From: Enterobacter oligotrophicus
Lineage (GTDB): Bacteria; Pseudomonadota; Gammaproteobacteria; Enterobacterales; Enterobacteriaceae
DNA: 64,000 bases
NCBI RefSeq assembly: GCF_009176645.1
Contig: NZ_AP019007.1
Coordinates: 868,001 to 932,000 of the forward strand
Reading direction: 5' to 3'
Shown: in pieces, positions 40,145 through 49,239 of the stretch
How positions within the stretch are numbered: the stretch's first letter is position 1
How the letters are laid out: each line of letters begins with the position of its first letter
Program-made: the position numbers and the translations under genes
The notes under the pieces: generated by a model
Told to the model about the DNA's origin: nothing
The model's input: only the letters and a program-made list of their open reading frames with translations
The model's database searches: none

Positions 40145-41293
40145 TTATTGCAATTGCTGTTGCCTTTCGGCCTGACGGTTCCAGACCAATGCGCCGCCGA
40201 TAAACAGCGCCACGCCCGCCAGCCCCAGCGCAGGCTCCAGCCGGTGCGTCAGCCAGGTCGATAAGGCAGAGGTTACCGGGCCAACCAGCTGGCCGATGGC
40301 ATAACCGGTGGTGAGCAGTCCGGCCATATAGCGCGTGTGGCTCGGTGCCAGCTCACGACCATATAAAAGAGAGAGCTGTACGGCACACAAGAATCCGCCG
40401 CCGACCAGCAGGCCGCCCGTCAGCAAACCGCCAATCCCCGGCAACAGCCAGGCGGCCAGCACGCCAGCGCCCTGCAACCACAGGACAATCGCCAGCCTGC
40501 GGTTAGACGTTGAGGTGTGGCGCAAAACAATGCTGAGAGCGATGCCTGCCACCGATGCCGCACCAAATATTGGCCAGACAAACTGGGCAAACAGGCTGCC
40601 GGGAAAACGGGCCGCAGCCATTTGCGATAAGAATGTCGCCGGAAGGATATAACCAAACCCGGCCAGGCTGTAGCTCCAGACCAGACGCTTTAGATCCGCC
40701 GTCAGCACCAGCGGCTCCGGTGCAGTGCCTGGCCGATGAAGTTGCCCTGCGCGTGGCAGATATCGCGCCACCACGGCAACAAGCACCAATGCCAGGACGC
40801 CATAGATTTGCCATGCGGCCCCCGCCGACAGCGCTTTCGCCTGAATATAGACCGCGAGCAGCCCGCTCAGGGCAATACCCGCTCCAGGCCCGGCAAACAC
40901 GGCGGCACTGAGCCCCGGTTTACCCAGTTGCCCCAGCCGCTCGTTGGTCCATGCGGCAATTAATACCATTGACCAGCCGCTCATGCAGCCGATGACAAAG
41001 CGCAGCAGGCCGTGAACAAGGGCGTTATCCGCCACGGCGGAGAGCAATGTGAGCGCCACCGCACCAAAAATCCCCAGCCAGAGGCGGGTTTCAACGAAGC
41101 GATGAGCCCGCATCGCATCCCATGCCCCTACCAGATAGCCCAGATAGTTCATCGCCGCCACCAGTCCCGCGCTGGTAAGCGTGAGTTGTCCGGCAGCAAT
41201 CATCAGCGGCACCTGAGGCGTAAAGGCAAAGCGCCCTATCCCCATCGCCACCACCAGAACCACAAAGCCACTGAGCGCGATTCGCAGCGCCAT
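40145..41293 (-). CDS. MFS transporter, YbfB/YjiJ family
   Basis: A 383-residue, 12-span major facilitator protein. The N-terminal GIGRFAFTPQVPLMIAAG and AAMNYLGYLVGAWDA stretches are typical of the YbfB/YjiJ branch. The substrate is unknown. ATG 41293 follows GGAG at good distance; the GTG two codons earlier is less well placed. It is divergent from yeiG and upstream of folE. E. coli K-12 has no gene between folE and yeiG, so this is an addition relative to that genome. Confidence 0.85.
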   Translation of the reverse strand: MALRIALSGFVVLVVAMGIGRFAFTPQVPLMIAAGQLTLTSAGLVAAMNYLGYLVGAWDAMRAHRFVETRLWLGIFGAVALTLLSAVADNALVHGLLRFVIGCMSGWSMVLIAAWTNERLGQLGKPGLSAAVFAGPGAGIALSGLLAVYIQAKALSAGAAWQIYGVLALVLVAVVARYLPRAGQLHRPGTAPEPLVLTADLKRLVWSYSLAGFGYILPATFLSQMAAARFPGSLFAQFVWPIFGAASVAGIALSIVLRHTSTSNRRLAIVLWLQGAGVLAAWLLPGIGGLLTGGLLVGGGFLCAVQLSLLYGRELAPSHTRYMAGLLTTGYAIGQLVGPVTSALSTWLTHRLEPALGLAGVALFIGGALVWNRQAERQQQLQ

Positions 41294-41431
41294 GATCACT
41301 CCAGTTGTTAAATAAAAGTTAATTTATGATGCAGCATCTCGCCGCCTTGCGAAAGTGAAAGTTGCTCACAGGTAAATGAAAACTCTGTATTATGGGTTTT
41401 ATGAATAGCAAACCGCACTGAGGAGCCCTGC

Positions 41432-42268
41432 ATGGAACTGCTCGAAGAGCATCGTTGTTTTGAAGGCCGACAGCAGCGCTGGCGGCACGACTCCACCGTT
41501 CTGCACTGCGCCATGACGTTCAGCATTTTTCTGCCGCCGGCCAAAGATGGCGCTAAGCCTCCGGTTCTGTTCTGGCTGTCGGGTTTAACCTGCAACGACG
41601 AAAATTTCACCACTAAAGCTGGTGCGCAGCGCATTGCGGCGGAACTGGGCATTGCACTGGTCATGCCAGACACCAGCCCGCGCGGGGATGATGTCGCCGA
41701 TGATGCCGGATATGATTTAGGTAAAGGTGCCGGGTTCTATCTGAACGCCACCCGTCAGCCGTGGGCGAGCCATTACCGTATGTACGACTACGTTCGCGAC
41801 GAACTGCCTGCGCTGGTGCAAACGCAGTTTGACGTCAGCGAACGCTGCGCGATCAGCGGCCATTCTATGGGCGGACACGGCGCGCTGATTCTGGCGCTGA
41901 AAAACCCAGGAAAATATACCAGCGTGTCAGCCTTTGCGCCGATCGTGAATCCAGCGCAGGTGCCGTGGGGGCAGAAAGCGTTCGCGAATTATCTGGGTGA
42001 TGATGCGAAAAAATGGCAGGCGTGGGACAGCTGTGCCCTGTTGCTGGCAAGCGAGGCGAAAGATGCGATTCCGACGCTTATCGATCAGGGCGATGCAGAT
42101 CAGTTCCTCGCCGGTCAGCTACAGCCTGCGGTACTGGCTGAAGCAGCACGCCAGAAAGACTGGCCGCTGACGCTGCGTATTCAACCCGGCTACGATCACA
42201 GCTACTACTTTATTGCGTCCTTTATTGAGGATCATCTCCGCTTCCATGCGGAGCATCTGTTCAGATAA
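41432..42268 (+). CDS. yeiG: S-formylglutathione hydrolase YeiG
   Basis: A 278-residue alpha/beta hydrolase, the same length as in E. coli, that cleaves S-formylglutathione to formate and glutathione in formaldehyde detoxification. The nucleophile is Ser145 in GHSMGGHG; the catalytic His lies in GYDHSYYFI and the Asp in [10 protein letters not shown]. The N-terminal [12 protein letters not shown] matches YeiG rather than FrmB. It is preceded by GAGGAG and followed by a REP element. Confidence 0.95.
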   Translation: MELLEEHRCFEGRQQRWRHDSTVLHCAMTFSIFLPPAKDGAKPPVLFWLSGLTCNDENFTTKAGAQRIAAELGIALVMPDTSPRGDDVADDAGYDLGKGAGFYLNATRQPWASHYRMYDYVRDELPALVQTQFDVSERCAISGHSMGGHGALILALKNPGKYTSVSAFAPIVNPAQVPWGQKAFANYLGDDAKKWQAWDSCALLLASEAKDAIPTLIDQGDADQFLAGQLQPAVLAEAARQKDWPLTLRIQPGYDHSYYFIASFIEDHLRFHAEHLFR

Positions 42269-42283
42269 AGGCCCTCCTGCTAT

Positions 42284-42310
42284 GCCCGGTGGCGTTTCGT
42301 TTACCGGGCC
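42284..42310. repeat. Single REP element after yeiG
   Basis: GCCCGGTGGCGTTTCGTTTA and onward folds as a stem ending ACCGGGCC, of the same family as the other REP units. Confidence 0.75.
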
Positions 42311-42380
42311 TTCTCCCCTCTTACATTCTTTACATTAATCTATCCGTTTGAATCCGCGCTATTTTCCCGCCACACAATCA

Positions 42381-42411
42381 AACACAAATGATTTCAATTA
42401 TCATTTGTGTT
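42381..42411 (+). promoter_or_regulatory. Fur box before the TonB-dependent receptor gene
   Basis: AACACAAATGAT and its exact reverse complement ATCATTTGTGTT flank a seven-base spacer. The core at 42389-42403 matches the Fur motif TGATAATNATTATCA at 12 of 14 defined positions. It predicts iron repression of the receptor gene that starts at 42540. Confidence 0.88.
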
Positions 42412-42539
42412 TACAATTCTACATTCTTTTGTACAATTCCAGGCTCTTCTCCATCACAAAGAGTTCTTACAAGACAAATACATACAGTTCTCAGGGTTAT
42501 CCCGATGGAGTTTTTTTCATTTTTATACGGAATGTACAA

Positions 42540-44525
42540 ATGACTATACCTCGCGTTAAGGCACTGGCCGTCGCCATTGGCGTCGCCACACTTCCCCCAT
42601 TCGTTTACGCAGCCGATCAGGATACCGTTGTCGTCACCGCGACGGGTTTTGAACAAAAGATCCAGAATGCTCCCGCGTCAATCTCCGTCATTTCAAAACA
42701 GCAGATTGAAGATAAGGCTTATCGCGACGTCACCGATGCGCTGAAAGATGTGCCGGGCGTCGTTGTCACCGGCGGTGGCAGCAGCAGCGATATTAGCATC
42801 CGCGGCATGGCTTCCCAGTACACGCTTTTCCTGGTCAACGGTAAGCGTATCAGCACCCGAAGCACCCGCCCTAATAGCGACAACTCGGGTATCGAACAGG
42901 GCTGGCTGCCGCCGCTGGAATCCATCGAGCGCATTGAGGTTATTCGTGGGCCAATGTCTTCCCTCTATGGTTCTGATGCGATGGGTGGCGTAATTAACGT
43001 CATCACCAAAAAAGTATCAAATACCAAAGCCTGGACCGGCTCATTGCACGGCGATGCCACATTCCAGGAAAACAATGATTCCGGTGATATTTTCCAGACC
43101 AACGCCTACGCCTCTGGTCCACTGATTGACGGCCTGCTTGGGGCAAAAGTGACGGGGCTGCTGTCACGTCGCGCAGAAGATAAAATTGAGAACGGCTATA
43201 ACGAGCAGAAGATGCGTAACGGTGGCATCACGCTGAACTTCACGCCGGACGAGCAAAATGATTTCGACCTCGATTTTGCCCGTGAACTTCAGGACAGGAA
43301 CAGCACGCCGGGTATGTCAAAAGCGGAAGAAACCTGTCGCGGAAATACCTGTACGCCAAACACCAAAAGTGAAACGCGTTACGAACATACGACCTGGGCT
43401 TTAACCCACAGCGGTTATTACAGCGACTTCAATACCACCAGCTATATCCAGCAGGAAGAGACCAATAACCCGGAACGCGAAATGCGTTCTTACAACACCA
43501 CGTTCAACAACCAGAACCAGATCTTCCTGGGCGATCATACCCTGACGCTGGGTGGACAGTATCGCTACGAGAAACTGCGCGATAACGGCAACCAGCTGGA
43601 AGCAGCCGATGGGCTGAATAAGCTGACACGCTGGAGCTGGGCGCTGTTTGCCGAAGATGAATGGGCAATGACCGATACCTTCACGCTGACCGGCGGTCTG
43701 CGTATGGATAAAGACCAGAACTACGGTACGAACTGGACGCCACGCGGCTACGGTGTGTGGCATCTGGCCGATCAGTGGACGCTGAAAGGCGGGGTTTCTG
43801 CGGGCTATCGTGCGCCGGATCTGCGCCAGTCTTCTGCGAACTGGGGCCAGGTCACCGGTGGTGGACGCCTTGACGGTATTATCGTCGGTAACCCGGATTT
43901 GAAACCCGAAAAGAGCCTGAGCGAAGAGATTGCCCTGCTCTGGGATAACAACGACAACCTGAACGCCGGGGTGACGCTGTTTAATACCGACTTTAAAGAC
44001 AAGATCACCGAAGTTCGCCGCTGTAACAGCAGGTCCGATCCCGCGTGTACTATTGGCGACTACACCTATGATTTCGTCAGCGACCGTGTCAACGTCGATA
44101 AAGCTAACATGCGCGGCGTGGAATCCACCTTCGGCTGGAAAATCACGCGAGATGTGAACTGGACGGCAAACTACACCTATACGGAATCTGAGCAGAAAAG
44201 CGGCCAGTTCTCCGGCAAACCGTTGAACAAAATGCCGAAGCATATGTTCAACACCACTCTGGACTGGCAGGCAACGCCGGACGTTGGCTTCTGGAGCCGT
44301 CTGAATCTTCGTGGCAAAACCTCTGAGTACCTGAGCCGTACCTCTATGTCTCAGGGCACGCCTTCTTATACTCAGGTTGATGTTGGTCTGCGCTACAACG
44401 CGAATAAGAACCTGCTGGTTACTGCCGGGGTTTACAACGTGCTTGATAAGCAGATTGATTACGACACCTATGACACCGTACTTGATGGCCGTCGTTACAC
44501 CGTTGGCATGACGTACAGCTTCTGA
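42540..44525 (+). CDS. cirA: TonB-dependent catecholate siderophore receptor at the cirA locus
   Basis: A 661-residue outer-membrane receptor. The signal peptide ends VYA (about residue 24), a TonB box follows (DTVVVTA), then the plug domain with ISIRGM, LVNGKRIS and VIRGPMSSLYGSDAMGG, and a 22-strand beta-barrel ending in Phe. Its place between yeiG and lysP and the length match cirA, the receptor for linear catecholates and colicin I in E. coli. The sequence is clearly diverged from E. coli CirA in the barrel, so substrate range may differ; the symbol is by locus. ATG 42540 gives the signal peptide; the frame upstream would swallow the Fur box. Confidence 0.8.
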   Translation: MTIPRVKALAVAIGVATLPPFVYAADQDTVVVTATGFEQKIQNAPASISVISKQQIEDKAYRDVTDALKDVPGVVVTGGGSSSDISIRGMASQYTLFLVNGKRISTRSTRPNSDNSGIEQGWLPPLESIERIEVIRGPMSSLYGSDAMGGVINVITKKVSNTKAWTGSLHGDATFQENNDSGDIFQTNAYASGPLIDGLLGAKVTGLLSRRAEDKIENGYNEQKMRNGGITLNFTPDEQNDFDLDFARELQDRNSTPGMSKAEETCRGNTCTPNTKSETRYEHTTWALTHSGYYSDFNTTSYIQQEETNNPEREMRSYNTTFNNQNQIFLGDHTLTLGGQYRYEKLRDNGNQLEAADGLNKLTRWSWALFAEDEWAMTDTFTLTGGLRMDKDQNYGTNWTPRGYGVWHLADQWTLKGGVSAGYRAPDLRQSSANWGQVTGGGRLDGIIVGNPDLKPEKSLSEEIALLWDNNDNLNAGVTLFNTDFKDKITEVRRCNSRSDPACTIGDYTYDFVSDRVNVDKANMRGVESTFGWKITRDVNWTANYTYTESEQKSGQFSGKPLNKMPKHMFNTTLDWQATPDVGFWSRLNLRGKTSEYLSRTSMSQGTPSYTQVDVGLRYNANKNLLVTAGVYNVLDKQIDYDTYDTVLDGRRYTVGMTYSF

Positions 44526-44534
44526 TCCTCATAC

Positions 44535-44562
44535 AAAAAAGCCCGCTCAACTGAGCGGGCTT
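44535..44562 (-). terminator. Terminator between cirA and lysP
   Basis: GCCCGCTC and GAGCGGGC form a perfect stem. Read on the minus strand it runs into six T residues, so it is a strong terminator for lysP; in the plus direction only two T residues follow. Confidence 0.85.
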
Positions 44563-44579
44563 AAAGAGAGGAAGTGCGG

Positions 44580-46049
44580 TTATTGTTTAAATCGTTCCGG
44601 GAAATCCATTTCACTGTAGCGAACGAAGTGCGTGCCTTTCACCAGTTTGTAACCAAACCAGATAGCCAGAAACAGCGGAATACCAATGTAGGTCGCCATC
44701 ACGCCACCCCAGTCGATGGTGTCTGACAAGAACGCCTCGTAATTCTGACCAAGCGTAATAATCAGGCACAGCACGAAGGCAAAAATCGGCCCCAGCGGGA
44801 AGAAACCTGAACGGTACGGCAGGTCATTCAGATCATGCCCCTGCATCACATAGCCGCGGCGGAAACGATAGTGGCTAATAGCAATGCCCAGCCAGGCGAT
44901 AAAGCCCGTCATCCCGGAGGTGTTAAGCAGCCACAGGTACACCGTCTGGTTACCGAACATTGAGGTCAGGAAGCACAGACCCGCAATCACCGTAGTGGCA
45001 TACAGCGCGTTGCGCGGCACGCCGCCGCGAGACAGTTTCGAGAAAATGCGCGGCGCTTTGCCGTCGCAGGCCAGGGTGTAGAGCATACGGGTGGAGGCGT
45101 ACATGCCGGAGTTACCCGCAGAGAGCACCGCCGTCAGGATAACCGCATTCATCACCGCCGCCGCAGAAAGCAGACCAGCATGCTGGAAGACCAGGGTGAA
45201 CGGGCTAACGCTGATGTCTTTCACGTCATTACGCAGCAGGCTTGGATCGGTATACGGGATGATCAGGCTGATGATCAGAATAGCGAACACATAGAACAGC
45301 AGGATACGCCAGAACACCTGACGCACCGCGCGCGGAATATTCTTCTCCGGGTTTTCGGATTCACCGGCCGCGATACCAATCAGTTCGGTTCCCTGGAAGG
45401 AGAAGCCAACAATCATTGCCACGCCAATCATCGCCGAGAAGCCACCGGCAAACGGCGCATCACCTATGGTCCAGTTGCTCCAGCCCGCCGGTTCAGTGCC
45501 TTTGAAAATACCAACGATCATCGCCACACCGACGACGATAAAGATGATGACGGTTGCCACTTTAATCAAAGAGAACCAGTATTCCGCTTCACCAAAACCG
45601 CGAACGGAGATGTAGTTCAGCAGGAAGATCACGGCCAGGAACAGCGCACTCCAGATCCAGCCTGGCGTATCCGGGAACCACCAGGTCATCACCAGCTGTG
45701 CGGCGACCAGGTCAACGGCGATGGTTACCGCCCAGTTGTACCAGTAGTTCCAGCCCAGTGCGAAACCGAAGCCTTCTTCAACGTATTTTTGACCGTAGGT
45801 TGAAAACGAACCCGACACCGGCATATATGCCGCCAGTTCGCCCAGACTGGTCATCAGGAAATAGACCATCAGGCCAATCAGGATATAAGAGAAAAGTGCC
45901 CCACCAGGGCCTGCTGCCGAAATGGTTGCGCCAGAGGCAACGAAAAGACCTGTACCGATTGAACCGCCGATGGCGATCATCGTCAGGTGACGCGCCTTGA
46001 GTTCGCGACGTAGCGCGGGCGCTTCTGTGGTTTTAGTTTCTGAAACCAT
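44580..46049 (-). CDS. lysP: Lysine-specific permease LysP
   Basis: A 489-residue, 12-span amino acid-polyamine-organocation transporter, equal in length to E. coli LysP, that imports lysine with protons and also restrains the acid sensor CadC. The N-terminus has RHLTMIAIGGSIGTGLFVASG and the mid part has GFSFQGTELIGIAAGES, both family motifs. ATG 46049 (MVSETKTTEAP) matches the E. coli start. A REP element lies upstream between it and yeiE. Confidence 0.97.
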   Translation of the reverse strand: MVSETKTTEAPALRRELKARHLTMIAIGGSIGTGLFVASGATISAAGPGGALFSYILIGLMVYFLMTSLGELAAYMPVSGSFSTYGQKYVEEGFGFALGWNYWYNWAVTIAVDLVAAQLVMTWWFPDTPGWIWSALFLAVIFLLNYISVRGFGEAEYWFSLIKVATVIIFIVVGVAMIVGIFKGTEPAGWSNWTIGDAPFAGGFSAMIGVAMIVGFSFQGTELIGIAAGESENPEKNIPRAVRQVFWRILLFYVFAILIISLIIPYTDPSLLRNDVKDISVSPFTLVFQHAGLLSAAAVMNAVILTAVLSAGNSGMYASTRMLYTLACDGKAPRIFSKLSRGGVPRNALYATTVIAGLCFLTSMFGNQTVYLWLLNTSGMTGFIAWLGIAISHYRFRRGYVMQGHDLNDLPYRSGFFPLGPIFAFVLCLIITLGQNYEAFLSDTIDWGGVMATYIGIPLFLAIWFGYKLVKGTHFVRYSEMDFPERFKQ

Positions 46050-46199
46050 GTGAAAATGCTGTCCATCTAATAAATGAGGCGCGATTGTAGCAGACGATAC
46101 GCGTTCCATCTGGCAGAAATACGCAGTTATAAGAGAGCTTCATGACTCGGCCAGGATTATAAGTAAAGCAGAAAAAGACGGGGTGAAAAGTACGAGTAG

Positions 46200-46225
46200 C
46201 CCCGGAAAGCGAAGCGCCACCGGGG
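46200..46225. repeat. Single REP element after yeiE
   Basis: CCCCGGAAAGCGAAGCGCCA and onward ends in CCGGGG and folds as a short hairpin of the REP type, just downstream of the yeiE stop. Confidence 0.7.
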
Positions 46226-46231
46226 AGTTTT

Positions 46232-47098
46232 TCAGATTTCGCAATAGCGCAAAAAGCGCTGCAAAGAACTGGAAAGATGTTTCTGGCGGTGATGAATGCA
46301 CCACAACGTGCGCACCAGTTTCGGCAACGGAATCGGGATTTCAACCAGTGTGCCGGCCTCAAGCTGCTCGACAATCACCCGGCGAGAGAGGCAACTGATC
46401 CCCAGACCGTGGCGTACCGCGTGCTTGATGGCTTCGGAGTTCCCCAGTTCCATCCCAAGCTGGAACTGCGGCAGGTGCGACAGCAGCAGGTAATCGACAA
46501 TTTCACGCGTACCGGAGCCTTGCTCACGCAAAATCCACTGCGCCTGAGCAAGGCGCTCCAGCGTGACTTCGCCCTGTAATAATGAAGAGGCCGGTGAGGC
46601 GAACACCACCAGTTCATCTTCCAGCCAGGGCTCTGCAATGATATCCACGTTATGGCATGGCCCTTCGATCAGGCCAATATCCACGCGGAAATCGATCACC
46701 GCGTTAATCACATCCTGGCTATTACCGACGCTCATCTCCAGCGGCAGGGTCGGGAAATCCCGGCGATAGCGGGCAATCACTTCCGGCAGGATGTAGTTCC
46801 CAATCGTACTACTGGCATAAACACGGATCGCACCGTTGTCTTCGCGGAACAATTGTTCTATTTCCATCGCCTGCTCCAGCAGCGCCAGCGCGCGCGGGTA
46901 AAGCAGGCGGCCATGTTCATTGACCACCAGCCGCTTCCCTACCCTGTCGAAAAGCTGCACGCCAAGCTGCCCTTCAAGATCGGTTAACGCGGCGCTGACC
47001 GCAGACTGCGAGAGAGCCAGCATCTGCGACGCCTGTGTCGTCGACCCGCTTTTCAGCACCTCGGCAAAAACTTCCAGCTGACGCAATGTAATGTGCAT
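46232..47098 (-). CDS. yeiE: LysR-type regulator YeiE
   Basis: A 288-residue LysR regulator: N-terminal winged helix ([35 protein letters not shown]) and a C-terminal periplasmic-binding-type effector domain starting about residue 90. YeiE has been linked to iron homeostasis in E. coli and to sulfite responses in relatives. It is divergent from yeiH, and a perfect palindrome lies between them. The length and position equal those in E. coli. Confidence 0.95.
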   Translation of the reverse strand: MHITLRQLEVFAEVLKSGSTTQASQMLALSQSAVSAALTDLEGQLGVQLFDRVGKRLVVNEHGRLLYPRALALLEQAMEIEQLFREDNGAIRVYASSTIGNYILPEVIARYRRDFPTLPLEMSVGNSQDVINAVIDFRVDIGLIEGPCHNVDIIAEPWLEDELVVFASPASSLLQGEVTLERLAQAQWILREQGSGTREIVDYLLLSHLPQFQLGMELGNSEAIKHAVRHGLGISCLSRRVIVEQLEAGTLVEIPIPLPKLVRTLWCIHHRQKHLSSSLQRFLRYCEI

Positions 47099-47119
47099 GA
47101 TTGCTTACCACTTATAAAG

Positions 47120-47143
47120 ATTGATTATAAATATATAATCAAT
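47120..47143. promoter_or_regulatory. Palindromic operator candidate between yeiE and yeiH
   Basis: ATTGATTATA and TATAATCAAT flank AATA, giving a 24-base element with perfect ten-base arms. It contains LysR-type T-N11-A geometry and sits 21 bases before the yeiE start and 53 before yeiH. It is a good candidate binding site for YeiE. Confidence 0.7.
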
Positions 47144-47196
47144 TTTATTTTTAAGCCAGCGCGCCGTAACCTTTTAGCCAGACAAAGGAGAAGGTT

Positions 47197-48243
47197 ATGT
47201 CAGAACTCACCTTACAGCATCATCGTACATTGTGGCACGTCGTGCCGGGCCTGGCGCTCAGCGCCGTGGTGACTGGCGTGGCGTTATGGAGCGGCAGCAT
47301 TCCGGCTGTCGCGGGGGCAGGATTCAGTGCCTTAACGCTGGCTATTTTGCTCGGCATGGTGGTTGGAAACACCGTTTATCCGCATATCTGGAAATCCTGC
47401 GACGGCGGCGTGATTTTTGCTAAGCAGCACTTGCTGCGCCTGGGGATCATTCTTTACGGCTTCCGTCTCACCTTTTCGCAGATTGCGGATGTCGGCGTAA
47501 GCGGGATCGCCATTGACGTCCTGACGCTGACCAGCACGTTTTTACTGGCGTGCGTTATCGGACAGAAAGTATTCGGACTGGATAAACAAACCAGCTGGCT
47601 GATTGGCGCGGGCAGCAGCATCTGCGGTGCGGCGGCAGTGCTGGCAACGGAACCGGTGGTGAAAGCGGAATCCAGCAAAGTGACCGTAGCGGTAGCGACC
47701 GTCGTTATCTTCGGTACGCTGGCGATTTTCCTTTACCCGGCCATGTATCCACTGGTTGCTCACTGGTTTAGCCCGGAAACCTATGGCATCTATATTGGCT
47801 CAACCATGCATGAAGTGGCGCAGGTGGTGGCGGCTGGTCACGCCATTAATCCGGAAGCGGAAAACGCGGCGGTGATAGCCAAAATGCTGCGCTTGATGAT
47901 GCTGGCCCCGTTCCTGATTATCCTGGCGGCAAGAGTCAAACAGCTGGCTCCGGCAGGCGGTAACCAGAAAAGCAAAATCACCATTCCGTGGTTTGCGATC
48001 CTGTTTATCGTGGTAGCGATATTTAACTCTTTCCATCTGTTGCCAAAAGCGCTGGTGGATATGCTGGTCACGCTGGATACGGTACTGCTGGCGATGGCAA
48101 TGGCGGCGCTGGGGGTGACCACTCACGTCAGTGCGCTGAAAAAAGCCGGTGCGAAACCGCTGCTGATGGCACTGGTGCTCTTTATCTGGCTGATTGTTGG
48201 CGGTGGCGCGATTAACCTCGCGGTTCACAGCCTGATGGCATAA
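47197..48243 (+). CDS. yeiH: Sulfate exporter family membrane protein YeiH
   Basis: A 348-residue, about 10-11 span protein of the UPF0324/PSE family. Visible family motifs are LRLGIILYGFRLTFSQI, GAGSSICGAAAVLA and GSTMHEVAQVVAAG. Members are annotated as putative sulfate or sulfite exporters; direct evidence for YeiH is limited. AAGGAGAAGG precedes the ATG. Its divergent partner YeiE is the probable regulator. Confidence 0.93.
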   Translation: MSELTLQHHRTLWHVVPGLALSAVVTGVALWSGSIPAVAGAGFSALTLAILLGMVVGNTVYPHIWKSCDGGVIFAKQHLLRLGIILYGFRLTFSQIADVGVSGIAIDVLTLTSTFLLACVIGQKVFGLDKQTSWLIGAGSSICGAAAVLATEPVVKAESSKVTVAVATVVIFGTLAIFLYPAMYPLVAHWFSPETYGIYIGSTMHEVAQVVAAGHAINPEAENAAVIAKMLRLMMLAPFLIILAARVKQLAPAGGNQKSKITIPWFAILFIVVAIFNSFHLLPKALVDMLVTLDTVLLAMAMAALGVTTHVSALKKAGAKPLLMALVLFIWLIVGGGAINLAVHSLMA

Positions 48244-48307
48244 ACCACTACATCCTTCTTCTGTTAACCCGCTATCATAGGCATTTCGGGTTAACAGGAG
48301 TCCCTTT

Positions 48308-49165
48308 ATGAAATACGTTGGAGCGCACGTCAGCGCTGCAGGTGGCCTGGCGAATGCCGCCATTCGTGCCGCCGAAATCGAGGCGACCGCTTTCGCCCTG
48401 TTCACCAAAAACCAGCGCCAGTGGCGTGCTGCCGCGCTTACCACTGAAGTGATTGATGATTTCAAAGCCGCCTGCGAGAAATACCACTTCGGGCCGGGCC
48501 AAATTCTCCCTCATGACAGCTATCTGATTAACCTCGGCCACCCGGTCGAAGAGGCGCTGGAAAAATCCCGTGAGGCGTTTCTCGATGAAGTGCAGCGCTG
48601 CGAACAGCTTGGGCTGACGCTGCTGAACTTCCATCCCGGTAGTCATCTGATGCAGATTGACGAAGATGCCTGTCTGGCGCGCATTGCTGAGTCCATTAAC
48701 ATCACGCTGGATAAAACCAAAGGCGTCACCGCAGTGATCGAAAATACCGCCGGTCAGGGCAGCAACCTCGGCTTTAAGTTTGAACATCTGGCGGCGATTA
48801 TTGACGGCGTGGAAGACAAGTCCCGCGTGGGCGTGTGCATTGATACCTGCCACGCGTTTGCGGCCGGGTATGACCTGCGCACTACCGAGGCAACAAAAGA
48901 TACCTTCGATGAGTTCGAGCGCATCGTGGGCTTTCAGTACCTGCGCGGGATGCACCTGAACGATGCGAAAAGCGCGTTCGGCAGCCGCGTCGACCGCCAC
49001 CACAGCCTCGGTGAAGGCAATATCGGCCACGATGCGTTCCGGTTTATTATGCAGGATGCCCGCTTCGACGGTATTCCGATGGTGCTTGAGACTATTAATC
49101 CGGATATCTGGGCGGAAGAGATTGCCTGGCTGAAGGCACAGCAAACCGCAGAACATGCGGCATAA
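48308..49165 (+). CDS. nfo: Endonuclease IV (AP endonuclease)
   Basis: A 285-residue TIM-barrel nuclease, same length as in E. coli, that cuts 5' of abasic sites in base-excision repair using a trinuclear zinc centre. Family signatures are [48 protein letters not shown] and HLNDAK. TTAACAGGAG precedes the ATG. In E. coli it belongs to the SoxRS regulon; I do not see a clear SoxS box. A strong terminator follows. Confidence 0.97.
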   Translation: MKYVGAHVSAAGGLANAAIRAAEIEATAFALFTKNQRQWRAAALTTEVIDDFKAACEKYHFGPGQILPHDSYLINLGHPVEEALEKSREAFLDEVQRCEQLGLTLLNFHPGSHLMQIDEDACLARIAESINITLDKTKGVTAVIENTAGQGSNLGFKFEHLAAIIDGVEDKSRVGVCIDTCHAFAAGYDLRTTEATKDTFDEFERIVGFQYLRGMHLNDAKSAFGSRVDRHHSLGEGNIGHDAFRFIMQDARFDGIPMVLETINPDIWAEEIAWLKAQQTAEHAA

Positions 49166-49200
49166 AAAAAGCCGGGTGCTTAATGCGACCCGGCTTTTTT
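49164..49200 (+). terminator. Terminator of nfo
   Basis: AGCCGGGT and ACCCGGCT form the stem with A and T tracts on the two sides, directly after the nfo stop. It can act in both directions. Confidence 0.92.
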
Positions 49201-49202
49201 GC

Positions 49203-49234
49203 AGGTCGGGTAAGGCGTAACCGCCACCCGACAC
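49203..49234. repeat. Single REP element between nfo and fruA
   Basis: AGGTCGGGTAAGGCGTAACC and onward, with the matching arm CCACCCGAC, lies in the gap between the convergent genes. Confidence 0.78.
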
Positions 49235-49239
49235 ATCGT

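Noticed and set aside
42348..42539. Longer N-terminus for the cirA-locus receptor
   Set aside because: It would translate the Fur box and place 64 residues before a proper signal peptide.
46050..46231. Possible lysine riboswitch before lysP
   Set aside because: The 182-base gap is too short and holds a REP unit and a TACAAT -10 candidate, with no L-box structure seen; LysP in relatives is controlled by protein regulators.
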